From: Ligula intestinalis
Taxonomy: Eukaryota; Platyhelminthes; Cestoda; Diphyllobothriidea; Diphyllobothriidae
Length of the DNA stretch: 64,000 bases
Assembly (NCBI GenBank): GCA_036362985.1
Contig: JAYGXS010000010.1
Span: 13,977,211 to 14,041,210 of the forward strand
Reading direction: 5' to 3'
Shown: piece by piece, positions 1-9,638 of the stretch
Position numbering within the stretch: position 1 is the first letter of the stretch
Layout of the letters: every line of letters begins with the position of its first letter
The notes under the pieces: generated by a model
Told to the model about the DNA's origin: nothing
The model's input: the letters and a program-made list of their open reading frames with translations, nothing else
Database searches by the model: none
Translations under genes and position numbers: made by a program

Positions 1-420
1 CACGCATTGGCTTGATCAGCCACCTCCGGACGCAGAACACCCCCCATCTGACAGAATCCATTTCTATGGTGTCAAGCGCTTGAACAGACCCTTATCTGCT
101 CAGCACTTTGACGGCGACAACCCTCACCACAGATGCTTTGCTGCTCTCATTCACCGGTACCACCCCACCCGCAAATACCTCGACCCCATCCGATGCATTA
201 TCGCCTCCCACCACTATCCCCACTGCATCCACTAGCGTTGGCCTAGTCAGTCACTTGCGAATCCATCACATAGAGACTGGTGAACTAGTGGCTGGAGCAC
301 CAACACAGAAAAGACCACCGCCTTCCCTACTCAAACTGCCCCCGGACATTCGCCCATCGTATAGTCCTACTAGGTCGCATGCGCCTTCACGAGATTGGCA
401 TTGACCATGATTTCGACACA
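1..420 (+). mobile_element. Decayed LINE 3' tail with C2H2-like zinc-finger repeats
   Basis: From base 3 the + strand reads RIGLISHLRTQN and runs open to a TGA near 109. A second, separate frame (108-404) contains SVGLVSHLRIHHIETGE around 230-290. These are two diverged copies of a finger-like unit (GLxxHLRxH/Q) without intact CxxC pairs. I recall this unit as the C-terminal tail of RTE-type reverse transcriptases in tapeworm genomes. The element enters from before base 1, so its RT domain is not visible. The different frames and the missing cysteines show a dead copy. The family assignment is from memory and is the uncertain part; the repeat itself is visible. Confidence 0.5.
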
Positions 421-527
421 CCTAGCATATCCCACAACCCCATATAGCTCCAGCCCCCACTAATCGCCCCACCACAGACAAAGCAAGGATGCACCTTCAA
501 GTTCTTCGGGAACCTGAAAGGTAAGCT

Positions 528-855
528 GTGTTCTCATTTTTGTTTTTACCTTCTTGTTTCTACTTTCGTTCTTACTTTCTCTCATTCCCTCTCTTTTCCT
601 TCTTCTCTCGTCCTTACATTTCCGTTCTCCCTGTTTCTTCTCTCGCTTGTTTATACTTTCTGTTTTTCATAGTTCCTCCCCCGCTCTTTCTCTTTCCAAT
701 TCCTCTTCCCGTGCACAACCTTCCTTCGCTCTCCTGTCTCTCCCGCTTCTTCTCTCTTTCTTTCTCTCACTCTCACATTTCCTCTTCCTTTGCCCAACTT
801 GCTCTACCATGCTCATCTCTGATATGTTTTCCTTTTCAGCGCTGCGCCCATCCAA
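528..855. repeat. Polypyrimidine tract
   Basis: About 330 bp of nearly uninterrupted C/T on the + strand (TTCTTT, CTCTCC and similar short units). The overlapping open frames here, rich in S, F and L or in R, E and K, are by-products of this composition, so no gene is called. Confidence 0.8.
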
Positions 856-929
856 CCTCAGGCGGCTGATAGCTAGGCGGTGGCTTGTTGCTGGCAGGGG
901 GGGAGACAGTGAGGTCGACCCACGGACAC

Positions 930-980
930 CACAGTCAGTCCAGTGTGTCTTGTTGTGTGAAGTGTGTGTCTGTGTGTAGG
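930..980. repeat. GT-rich simple repeat
   Basis: A short imperfect GTGTGT stretch (about 945-980) follows the CT tract. It is low complexity without coding signal. Confidence 0.6.
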
Positions 981-1733
981 AGCCTACTTAACGAGACGTG
1001 TTGTTTGGTACGCGTGTTGAGTGTTTGCCGCGCCAGCCGTCTGCGTCCTCCCGTATTTCCAGCCTGATTGGGTTAAGTTAATAGGTAAAAACTAAAGCTG
1101 CTGCGATCTTCAGACTCGGTTCAGTAGGGGAAGACGAGACGCGAAAGGCATAAATGGTAGGATCCTACAAGATCGCAGTCGATATTTCCCCACGCTCCTC
1201 TTAGGACATTTCTACATCGATATGCCACATCAATTAAGATCTAGGACATTGTGGCTGCAACCGTATGTATAGAATTTTTTTCTGCGCCTCTGGAATTATT
1301 TTTCTTGCGTGGACGATCTTTTGAAGTCGGAATTTAAGAAGATTTTGTTTTCCAACCAATTTTACCGAGACGCAACCTCTTCAAACCGAACGCGACCTCT
1401 TCAACCCAACAAATTCGCGGCCTAGTAACAGAAATCGTCAAGATCCGAATATTCTCGAGACCTTCAAAGGCTGAGTCGTTTCCCAATATGGAATACACTG
1501 TTTCAAATAAATTTAAAGTGCTTTTTAAAAATAGCTACAGTATTTCTTAAGTTTACTCTGATTATTTGTCGTAAGTCATTAGCTGAAGATCATCTCAGCT
1601 GGTTTTTTTAACGTAAAAACTAATACAGTTTGTTAAACAATTTTAAGGGATTTTAACAACCAGCTGCGGTAAAATCATATAGGCTGAAGTTTTCTAAATC
1701 GTCCCTCATTTAAAGCAGATTTCCATCAAAATT
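981..1733. other. Gap without recognised feature
   Basis: No open frame of interest, tRNA-like motif or repeat is seen. The stretch may be the 5' untranslated part of the LINE ORF1 remnant that follows, but no boundary is visible. Confidence 0.5.
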
Positions 1734-2309
1734 ATGAGAACGAAAATTATAGGTCATCGTAAGATATCTGCTTCCAGACCTAAGCGGTGCCTGACCACGC
1801 CTACTAGTCAATGCATTGATATCAACATGCAGCCTATTGTCAAGGCTAAGCAAATTGATTTATCTGCATTACAGAACTGTTATGACTTCAGGAGGAAGTT
1901 TGGTTCTGTTTTGTCAATACTAGGCAATCTGTCCGATGTTAAGTTATCAGATGTGCCCTCGCAAGATTGTAAAAAGTTATACTCCCTCGTCCATCTTATA
2001 ACCACGGAAGCTTTTGATAGACAAAAGCGAAACTTTAACTTAATACTACAAAATGCCTCCATATTAAGTCTCCCTTTGGATATTGCAAAATATTTTCTAT
2101 GTTCGGGTGGTTTCAACTGCAAAATTGCGGAAGCAAAGCGCCTCCAATCGCGTAGCAAAAATCCGCCCATCCTAGTTAAATTGTTTTTACCGATCGATGT
2201 GGACTCAATCTTTGCTCAACGGGATCGCATTTCCCGATATTTAGAAATGACTAAAAGCTTCCTCTGTCGAGATCTTACACCAATGGAGCGAAGAAATGGG
2301 GATATTTAG
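1734..2309 (+). pseudogene. LINE ORF1 remnant, RRM/CTD-like region
   Basis: The 191-codon frame has no host-gene signature. Its second half reads FNLILQNASILSLPLDIAKY, then KNPPILVKLFLPIDVD and finally LCRDLTPMERRNGD. This order (a nucleic-acid-binding fold, an 'ILVKL' strand and a final RDLTPxER motif) is that of ORF1 proteins of CR1/Jockey-type LINEs. A TAG stops the frame right after the motif, where intact ORF1s normally continue with a basic helix, so the copy is broken. It probably belongs to an older LINE copy rather than the element at 3.35 kb, because that element carries its own ORF1 end with an equivalent motif near 4.88-5.03 kb. Confidence 0.55.
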
Positions 2310-2337
2310 TCCAATAGACCAATGACTTCTCAGCCTA

Positions 2338-2711
2338 CTATTCCTAAATCTGTTCGTAGTCCCGATAGGGTAAATGCACTCGCTAATCCTTCGCCCCGGA
2401 TATCTGGTCATACAACCACTAACGTCAGTACACCCGTTATCCCTGCCTCCCAGATGTCTATTTAGAGTCTCGTAACCGTCAGTACACCTGCTATCCCTAC
2501 CTCCCGAATGTCTAGTCATAGGCCCATAAACACCAGTGCACCAGTTAGCCCACCTCTCTTGACGTCGGGACCGTCAAGCCCCGCCGCTCCATCATCTACT
2601 ACGATTAAAACTAGTCTTAATACATTGTCTGTCCAACGATCGATAAATTTCGCTGCCTTTAACTCGGCACAAGCCCATCAAGAATGTCGCCAACACCGTC
2701 GAAAGCGTTAA
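2338..2711 (+). pseudogene. Continuation of LINE ORF1 with Ser/Thr/Pro repeats
   Basis: The + strand frame after the stop at 2309 shows three diverged copies of a roughly 60-bp unit (about 2395-2570), reading NVSTPVIPASQM, TVSTPAIPTSRM and NTSAPVSPPLLT. One copy is broken by a TAG at 2465. Ser/Thr/Pro-rich linkers of this kind occur in LINE ORF1 proteins. There is no independent function to assign. Confidence 0.4.
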
Positions 2712-3349
2712 GGCCGAGCGCTTCCCCACCACAACCTAGCTCCTCCCTTGACCGCGAAGTTTGAAATTGTTTGCGAATTTCAAGTCTCTCGAGCTTTCGT
2801 GTTTTTAGTCTCTATCTCAGTATAGAAGACACGCTTCTTGGAAATTATTCAAGAATTGACTATATATTTCCAAAGTTTGGAATTTTCTACGTGAAAATCT
2901 CAATCCGGTCGCTCTGAAAAAATTCCCCCGCTGTGAATTATTTCCAAATTTCGGAAATTGCTTCTTGGACGTGTCGATTTTGTGAAAAACTCCTCTGCAC
3001 CACAAAAATCTGCACATCTCCGAATTTCACGCCGAGGCTGAGTCTTTATATCACTGTGTTGTTATATACCCTTATCCTAATATTGTCATAATATTTAGGA
3101 TAAAAGTGACTCTCACGTTAGGATAAAAGTGACTCTCACGTTATTCCTAAGGAAATTTTATAACCAAACATAGTTCATTGCATTTGTCAGGAAATCAATA
3201 TTTTACTCTGACTTGCTGTAACCTGCTTGTATCAGTAAACTTGCATTATCTGGCTAATCGATCTTCTCTCCGCCTCCCTCCTACGGGCTCTTGGGTTTGG
3301 CTTCCGACTTAATTGGCAGTATCAGACGCAGGTCATAACACAAAAAATC
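2712..3349. other. Non-coding gap with exact 23-bp tandem duplication
   Basis: No gene is seen. At 3097-3119 and 3120-3142 a 23-bp unit (AGGATAAAAGTGAC followed by TCTCACGTT) is repeated exactly head to tail. The rest is AT-rich and unassigned, and could be the 5' end of the LINE that follows. Confidence 0.6.
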
Positions 3350-5060
3350 TTGCATAGCATGGAGAGTTTAGATTCTACAAGTCCGTTAGCACGAAACGTT
3401 TCGCCACCACAGGATCTCGAACCCGGGTCGCCAAATCTGGTTATTAACGGTGTTAGCAACTCAGGCAGCCCGGCCACTTCGACACGGGCCCTGGACAACC
3501 ATATAAAGATACGACCAGAAAGAAACTGCCGATAGGGCCACTTAGATAATGTTATTAATTCTCCACCTCCCGCCAAACGGCCAAGATGTTTTCTACGTTT
3601 ACCGAAGTTAGACTGTGAGGAATTCGTCCTCCGCCAGGAGTTTTCGGAGATGAAGCAGGAACTTTACCACTAGGTAAATAAACTGAAACAAGAGATAGCC
3701 AATCTAAAAACGCATATTTCTTATACAGCGGTTAAACCAGCCCTTGTCGGTCAAAAACCGTGGGTAAATAAAAGTACATATGCTCAGATAGCCTCGGCCG
3801 GTAAACCTGAAACTCGCATATCATCTGCCGAACCAAGTAAACCAGCGGGCGTCTCACTCGATCGCAAAGAAACTAAAATAAATCCGCAGTTCACGCCATC
3901 GTTACTCGGCTCAGGCAGCACTAGAAATGATCTGGATTTGCGTCCCGCGTCACATCGTTGCTCGATGCTGCACTAGAAAGCGATGATACAGAGGTCGATA
4001 AGATCATTAAGCCAAAAAGCATAGGGCTAGAAAGGCTCGAAAGTCTGAACATGCCAGGGGGGTGCAGTCAGCTAACCCAAAAACCGGCACATCAGGACCC
4101 ATCGAACCTAAAGTACCGGATACAGATGCCCGCTTGGTTGTAACTCGTGAGCTCGCAACAGATGCACCAGTGAGTCACAAGCAGAATATAGTTGTAAAAG
4201 GGTCTTCAGAGATAGCGTCAACAATTACACAAGAACGAGTTGACGCTGATATGGACTTGGATTTGGACATGTCTGACGACACACCTGAAATCTGCATATC
4301 GGATCATGTGTCAAGCCCACGGGCTACGCCATCGTCACTTGGCTTAAGCCATACTAGCAATTATCGGGATTTGCATCCTAGCACCACATTGTTGCTTGAC
4401 TCTGCACAAGAAAGCGATGACCAAGAGGTTGACAAGATCATAACTCCAAAGAGGCATAAACCTAAGAAAGCCAAACGGTTCACATGTTTGCACTCAGCTT
4501 ACCCAATAGCCAGTACATCAGAACCGAGTGTACCGGATACAAATGCTCCCTCGGCCGAAACACGTGAGCTCGCCACATATTCCCCATTGAGTCGCAAGCA
4601 GAAAATAGTTGTAAAGCGGGCCCCAGAATCAGAGTCGTCAATTGCACAAGAACGAATTGACCATGACATGGGTCTCATGCGAGTTAACGTCAAACCGTTG
4701 CTAAAACCAGACGAGTCTTTCCGCATTCTTAAGGAATTTCGAAAAGGAAGGTTCCAACAGCTCCAGAATCAATTTTCGGCCACGACCTCTAAAAGTTATT
4801 TTAGAAACTGAAGCGCAGGCGAAACTCTTGCTAGAGCACAAACCATCCTTACGGAGTCTGAATTCGCAAGTTTTTTTTTTCAGCCGGATTCCGAGTTGAA
4901 AGAGCGGAGAAAGATGAGACAGCTAATAAAAGAGCTGGAGAAATGGAGAACCAATGGCGAGACAAATCTCAAAATAAGAGAGGGACAAATAGTTCAAGTC
5001 AAAAGTACATCTCTTTGGTCGAAGCCGGTAACAGTGACGGCCTAGCTGTCCCGCCACCGA
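3350..5060 (+). pseudogene. LINE A ORF1 (coiled coil plus RNA-binding tail), degraded
   Basis: The reading passes through several frames. At 3600-3720 there is LDCEEFVLRQEFSEMKQEL, a TAG, then NKLKQEIANLKTHI, a broken coiled coil. At 4062-4811 there is an acidic/Ser-rich 249-codon frame. Near 4880-5030 there is SELKERRKMRQLIKELEKW, then RTNGETNLKIREGQIVQ, the basic ORF1 C-terminus of CR1/L2-type LINEs. The middle contains an imperfect direct duplication (about 3890-4240 and 4327-4680) in which ESDDxEVDKII and SRKQKIVVKR-like segments recur. ORF1 proteins bind the element RNA. This copy is frameshifted and cannot be made as one protein. Confidence 0.6.
3890..4680 (+). repeat. Imperfect tandem duplication inside LINE A ORF1
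   Basis: Two units about 420-437 bp apart share ACGCCATCGT near 3894 and 4327, AAAGCGATGA near 3976 and 4411, GTGAGCTCGC near 4146 and 4564, and ATAGTTGTAAA near 4188 and 4605. Only the second unit remains in the long open frame, while the first has frameshifts. Confidence 0.75.
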
Positions 5061-5120
5061 AACCTAAGACATGCCCTCTTAAAACTGGTCGTTTTACATG
5101 CCAGATCACTGATTAATAAA

Positions 5121-7136
5121 ATGCCTCTGCTCCAGACTCTGGTTTTCGTCAACCGCCCAGACATTGTTATGGTAACTGAGACATTGGCATCGGTCTGTGA
5201 AGCTGACTCTGAACTCTCTGTTCTAGGCTATGCATGCGTTCGGAACGATCGAAACAATGGCCGTGGTGGAGGAAGCTGCATCTATATAAAGCAGCCACTT
5301 GCATTTCTCCCGTTGGACTATCCACAATTCATAGCGGTGGAGGAGAGCTGCTGGCTACGAGTTGTTCTAAAAAACAAATACTCCTTACTTGTTGGCTGTG
5401 TTTATCGCCCACCTAATGCCAATGCGCACTACGATCTTCGTCTCTCACAGGCATTTCATGCCGCAGCTGACTTGAATCTTAAGCATTGCTTGATTGCAGG
5501 CAATTTTAACCTTCCTGACGTGCAATGGTTTCCACCATCCGGTCCTTCAAAGTTCGAGAACTTACTTGAGACAGTAGATATTGGCATGTGGGATCAGGTA
5601 GTCGATTTTCCCACTCGAGGAGCAAACATACTCGACCTAATTTTTTGTAGGGGATGTGAACTACTTTCAGTGTCATCCTTAGACGCACTTGGGAGTTCAG
5701 AACATCTTACAGTTGTTAGTGAACTAGAACTGAAGGCGGATGAAACATTTTCCCAAAAGTATAGTCTTTATCTTGACTTCCGATCAGCAAACAAGGCGGA
5801 CCTACTGGTACATCTAAACGCTCTCAACTGGTCTGAATTTTTCCAATGTTTGGATGTAAATGTTTGTACCGATGCACTGTACAAAGTGCTGGATCCACTC
5901 ATCCTCCAGTTTATCCCCCGTAAGAAAGTAATACATGTCAAGGATGAAGTGTATCTTCCTCTGTCTTTCCGTCGTAGGCTGCGTAAACTCTATCGTCGTT
6001 TGCATCGGCAGAACGACACTTCTGTTCTGCCCTTGATCACACTGATCTTTGAGCAGGCTAAGAAGCTCTCCGAAGAAAAGCAGATAGCCGATGAGGCCCA
6101 CTTCGCTGAAAATCCTTCCCTTAATGTGGCGAAACTCTTTTTTCGTACAGTAAAAGCGCAGAGGAAAACGCAACACCCCATACTTCAAGACACCTTAGGA
6201 TACCCCATAGCTGACGCTTCGTTGACCACCGATAGCTTCAATGCGTTCCTATCCAAAACTTTTAGTGAAAGCTTTTTCACGGCACCTCCGGCTACCCGGG
6301 CTTGGACGGGTGCCATACTCGAAACCATAAGTTTTACCGTCTGGGATGTGACTGTAGCCATTCGTCGTTATCGTCAATCCTATAGTCCAGGACCAGATGG
6401 CGTCCCAGTTAGCCTTCTAAAAGCTGAAGCGAATGATATCTTTCCGTTTTTTCTTTGTAAGGTATTATATCTTGCTCTTGAGAGCGAAACCTTTCCTCCG
6501 TTGTGGAAGGAATCGCACATAATGCCTATTCGCAAGCATGGCCGGTCGACGCCATTCGACAACTTTAGGCCAATAAATACACTTCCCGCAGCCTCGAAGA
6601 TCTTGGAGACCTTAATCAAAGAAAAGATGCTGATTCACTTGACGGAGAACAACCTGCTCAATACAGCTCAGCATGGCTTTCTCGGGAAACGATCTTTTGA
6701 CACCTGCCAGCTCTCTTTCTTTGATTATGTGCTGCAATCTAGAGACAGCGGTTTCGCCATTTATAGCGTCTATTTTGATTTTACTAAGGCCTTTGATCGG
6801 GTCGATCATAACCTCCTCCTTCTGAAACTGGCCTCCTTCGGCATAGGTAGCAAGCCTCTGAACTTCATATCTTCCTATTTGGATGCTCGCACACAACGAG
6901 TAAAAATTTCCAATGTTATCTCCAACCCCACGCATGTGAGGAGTGGTGTTATACAGGGTAGTGTACTGGGTCCGCTCCTATTTTGCCTGTTTGTCAACGA
7001 CGTTTCAGATTGTTTTCAGTATGGTAGACCCTTCATGTACGCTGATGATTTAAAATTCGCTTATCAGTATAAACTGGCAGATCGCAACATCGTGCTTGAG
7101 CTCATAAAAAAGGATCTTCAGGCCTTCGCCCAGTAG
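5121..7136 (+). CDS. LINE A ORF2, endonuclease plus reverse transcriptase (N-terminal 671 codons)
   Basis: This is an APE-type endonuclease followed by a reverse transcriptase. The frame is open upstream to at least 5058 and includes LHARSLINK, the usual first endonuclease motif, so ATG 5121 is an internal start by annotation only. Endonuclease motifs are VTE (residue 20), GNFN (127-130, normally GDFN) and SEH (193-195, normally SDH). Two catalytic Asp positions are therefore changed to Asn and Glu, so nicking activity is doubtful. RT motifs are SPGPDGVP (422-429), NFRPINTLP (481-489), FDFTKAFDRVD (552-562), QGSVLGPLLF (612-621) and YADD (640-643), all intact. The frame ends at a TAG (7134-7136) where the minus-strand sister copy has TGG (Trp). 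Confidence 0.85.
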   Translation: MPLLQTLVFVNRPDIVMVTETLASVCEADSELSVLGYACVRNDRNNGRGGGSCIYIKQPLAFLPLDYPQFIAVEESCWLRVVLKNKYSLLVGCVYRPPNANAHYDLRLSQAFHAAADLNLKHCLIAGNFNLPDVQWFPPSGPSKFENLLETVDIGMWDQVVDFPTRGANILDLIFCRGCELLSVSSLDALGSSEHLTVVSELELKADETFSQKYSLYLDFRSANKADLLVHLNALNWSEFFQCLDVNVCTDALYKVLDPLILQFIPRKKVIHVKDEVYLPLSFRRRLRKLYRRLHRQNDTSVLPLITLIFEQAKKLSEEKQIADEAHFAENPSLNVAKLFFRTVKAQRKTQHPILQDTLGYPIADASLTTDSFNAFLSKTFSESFFTAPPATRAWTGAILETISFTVWDVTVAIRRYRQSYSPGPDGVPVSLLKAEANDIFPFFLCKVLYLALESETFPPLWKESHIMPIRKHGRSTPFDNFRPINTLPAASKILETLIKEKMLIHLTENNLLNTAQHGFLGKRSFDTCQLSFFDYVLQSRDSGFAIYSVYFDFTKAFDRVDHNLLLLKLASFGIGSKPLNFISSYLDARTQRVKISNVISNPTHVRSGVIQGSVLGPLLFCLFVNDVSDCFQYGRPFMYADDLKFAYQYKLADRNIVLELIKKDLQAFAQ

Positions 7137-7905
7137 TGCTGCACATGGCGCCTCACCCTTTCATGGCACAAATGTTCCGTTATGGTTGTTGGCGACGATC
7201 ATCAAACGGAATTAAGCATTGACGGCCACGAACTAAATGTACCAGGAGTTATCAAGGATTTGGGCATATCCTACTCTAATAGTCTCAATTTGTCAGAGGA
7301 CTGTGCCCTGATAGCCGAACCACCGGATGTATCCTTAGAAATTTTAAGACTATAAAGGTTAGAACTAGCCTTTATAATATGTACGTGAGACCTAGTCTTG
7401 AATACAGCTCGCCCCTATCCAGTCTTGTGCACACTAGTGAACGGAAGAAAAGAGAATCGGTGCAGCACTTCTTCACTAGAAGAGTTTTCACTGCAGAACA
7501 CCGTAACTTAACCTACCAAAAAAGGTGCGAACTTATAAAGCTGGATCCCCTGTGGTTTTGTAGATTGCAGAAGGGTCTATTTTTACTGTTTAAACTTTTT
7601 AATGGTCAAACCTTTAATCCCCTTAGTACAATAAGGCAGCTTGAGCACTCTCGACGCGCCAGTCATCGAGACAGATTTTTATTTCTTCCTATGGTATGTA
7701 GAGTTAAGTACTGGCAATTCTTTTCAGTAAACGCCATATCAATTTGGAATAAGCTGCCCAAAAGTATTAAAACCCAGCAAAACTACCCTATGTTTAAGAG
7801 AGCTATAACTAGTTTTCTACATTCAGGACAACTTTCACGAATTTTGGGTGCTGACTCGGTGGAATCTCTCTTTCACTCTGATGGCGTTCGTGGACCTTGA
7901 ACCCC
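7137..7905 (+). pseudogene. LINE A ORF2 C-terminal part, frameshifted
   Basis: After the nonsense codon the same frame continues (LTLSWHKCSVMV, then ELNVPGVIKDLGI) to about 7310. There, 13 bases are missing relative to the minus-strand copy and the frame shifts to the open frame 7379-7900. That frame carries the usual post-RT region of CR1/Jockey elements: MYVRPSLEYSSP, KKRESVQHFFTRRVF, NAISIWNKLPKSIKT and FKRAITSFLHSGQLSR, ending FHSDGVRGP. The conserved order shows it is one ancestral ORF broken twice. Confidence 0.8.
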
Positions 7906-8360
7906 GCCAGGCCTCATGCTGAAGAAAATGCTGCTGAAGCAGCAGCCCGCAGTCTGCTAATCATTCAGCCGATAGCGCGCAACTTTAGCCGACAACCATT
8001 GAAGGAAGACTGAAAACACTGTGTTCTTGTGCCAACCCTCTCCGTCTCGAACTAATGTCCTTAAACGATATGCAACATTTATCCTGCTGATGTGTCTACT
8101 CAGCTTACAACTGTACATTTATTCCGTTTGTATGATACCTTTGAAGGCGGGTTTTTTTCACTTTAAACAAACTCCCTATCTCGCCCATTTTTGAAAAAAC
8201 ACAAAAACGGAAACAAAACCAATACTGGCTGCAACATAGGTAGTTTGTTTTAGGTTTTTTCCGGTCTTCGAGGTATTGGAAGGCGCCCAAGAGGTGCATT
8301 ACCAACTCCTTACAATTGCCTGTAAACTGGCATAATAAACATATTATTATTATTACCCCG
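7906..8360 (+). other. LINE A 3' untranslated region and ATT tail
   Basis: The stretch matches the reverse complement of 12880-13320, which lies after the same stop codon in the minus-strand copy. Shared landmarks are CCCCGCCAGGCCT, CGATAGCGCGCAACTTTAG, ACACTGTGTTCTTGTG, GTTTGTTTTAGGTTTTT and TTGGAAGGCGCCCAAGA. It ends with AATAAACAT followed by ATTATTATT, a microsatellite tail typical of CR1-group elements. Confidence 0.75.
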
Positions 8361-8812
8361 TATAATGCGTTATTGAACACGTCGGGCCCGATCCACGAAA
8401 AATTTAATTTGCATGGCAATAACCCAAACAGGTATAGTTTTTAAATTTAATCGGAGTTGCCGTACAGGACATTCACTGATTAAGACCACTAGTCTTTACG
8501 CGATCTGCCCTGACACTCATTTTATGTCACCGTTCCCCCCTATCAGTTCCTTTACCTGTCCTCTACCACCCAAACCTGCAAACTTCTGCATGCCTTCTCG
8601 CCTCCCCCATTCCTCCCAAACGCCCCAAAAGCTTATTTTGGTTTATCCTCTCCTCATTTTTCCCTCCCAGAAATCGAGGCCCCTAGATATCTCAGAACTT
8701 ATTAGTCATCCATTATTGGCTACCCGTATGCTAACATCTCCATACCCGTCAGTACTTATTCCACAAATAATAATGGCCTACAGTTTGCCTACCCACCTTC
8801 AAATTCTTTTTT
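8361..8812. other. Gap before LINE B ORF2
   Basis: A 135-codon C/P/T-rich frame (8413-8820) lacks any family signature. By position it may be the 5' part or ORF1 end of LINE B, but nothing supports that directly. Confidence 0.35.
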
Positions 8813-9284
8813 ATGAATAACGATAGGCATAGTCCTGCCACTCAAAACACACTAGATGTCATATTGCTTAATGCCAGGTCTGTTATAAATAAAGTGGCTC
8901 AACTGCGAGCTATTGCTTTTGAGACGACGCCCGATGTTATATGCATAACAGAATCTTGAACCCATCCAATCATTCCTGACTCCTCCCTTATCATAGATGA
9001 TTATGATCTCTATCGTCACGATCGCATTAATAAGCGTGGTGGTGGTTGTCTTCTCTATATAAGAACGTCATTTAGGCAATTTCCATTCTATCTAAATAGC
9101 ACGTCCTTCTCTGAAAATTATTGTTTCGCTTCTATTTTCCAGTCACCCCGGCAAAAGGCGATTATCGGATGTGTATATAATCCTCCTAACTCTTCATCTG
9201 AAGAAAATGCAAATTTGTGTGCAATATTCAAGTTTATTTAAGAATCCTCTTTTGAAGTTAAAATTATTGCTGGAGATTTTAATT
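8813..9284 (+). pseudogene. LINE B ORF2, endonuclease N-terminal half
   Basis: The frame reads LDVILLNARSVINKVAQL, DVICITES, a TGA in place of Trp, then THPIIPDSSLIIDDYDLY, RGGGCLLYIRTSF and IIGCVYNPPNSSS. A TAA follows within an E/K-rich stretch, then IIAGDF at 9266-9281. These are the N, E, Y and D motifs of an APE-like endonuclease in the right order, and the catalytic GDFN is still present. The frame is cut by an insertion immediately after GDFN and resumes at 9630. Confidence 0.75.
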
Positions 9285-9638
9285 GGCGAGAATGATAAGT
9301 GAGGCCAAGGCTATATCTGTTTCCCCGCCCAACTGCTTAAAGTATTAAGTGGTTAAACATTTACTTCTTGGCTAGGGAACGTAAATTAATATGCAGTTGT
9401 GGCGGAATTCATCAAAAAATTTTCAACTAAATAAGATTATGCTTGGTAATGCAAACTAAGAGAATTAAATTCAACCAGCATTAACCTCTATTGCATAGAA
9501 TACGAAATGTAGTCGAGGGCAGAATTAAAAATAAAATGGAAATTAGTCCTCCTCTAAGTCGAATGTAACGAAGAAGTAGATTTTTATTATAATTCGACGG
9601 GAGTTTTTGGCCTCTATAATCATGCTTGCATTTTAATT
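9276..9638. mobile_element. MITE-like TIR element with 9-bp target duplication
   Basis: ATTTTAATT occurs at 9276-9284 and again at 9630-9638. The 345 bp between (9285-9629) start with GGCGAGAATGATAAGTGAGG and end with a sequence whose reverse complement is GCAAGCATGATTATAGAGGC. These are imperfect terminal inverted repeats of about 22 bp sharing GAGGCCA. The copies of the direct repeat sit exactly between GDFN and FPEID of the LINE B endonuclease, so with one copy the LINE frame is continuous. There is no coding capacity. A 9-bp (or 8-bp) duplication with short TIRs suggests a non-autonomous DNA transposon; the superfamily is not identified. Confidence 0.75.

Larger units (their letters stand above)
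3350..8360 (+). mobile_element. Near-complete CR1-like non-LTR retrotransposon (LINE A)
   Basis: The order is ORF1 (about 3350-5060), ORF2 with endonuclease and reverse transcriptase (about 5055-7900), a 3' untranslated region and an ATT-rich tail near 8340-8357. A second copy of the same family lies on the minus strand at 12880-14816 and matches through the C-terminus and the 3'UTR. This defines the element's 3' end independently. The 5' boundary is not certain. Two stops and a 13-base deletion make this copy non-autonomous. Confidence 0.8.

Noticed and set aside
667..855. Minus-strand 62-codon frame rich in Arg, Glu and Lys
   Set aside because: It is the complement of the CT tract and its composition explains it fully.
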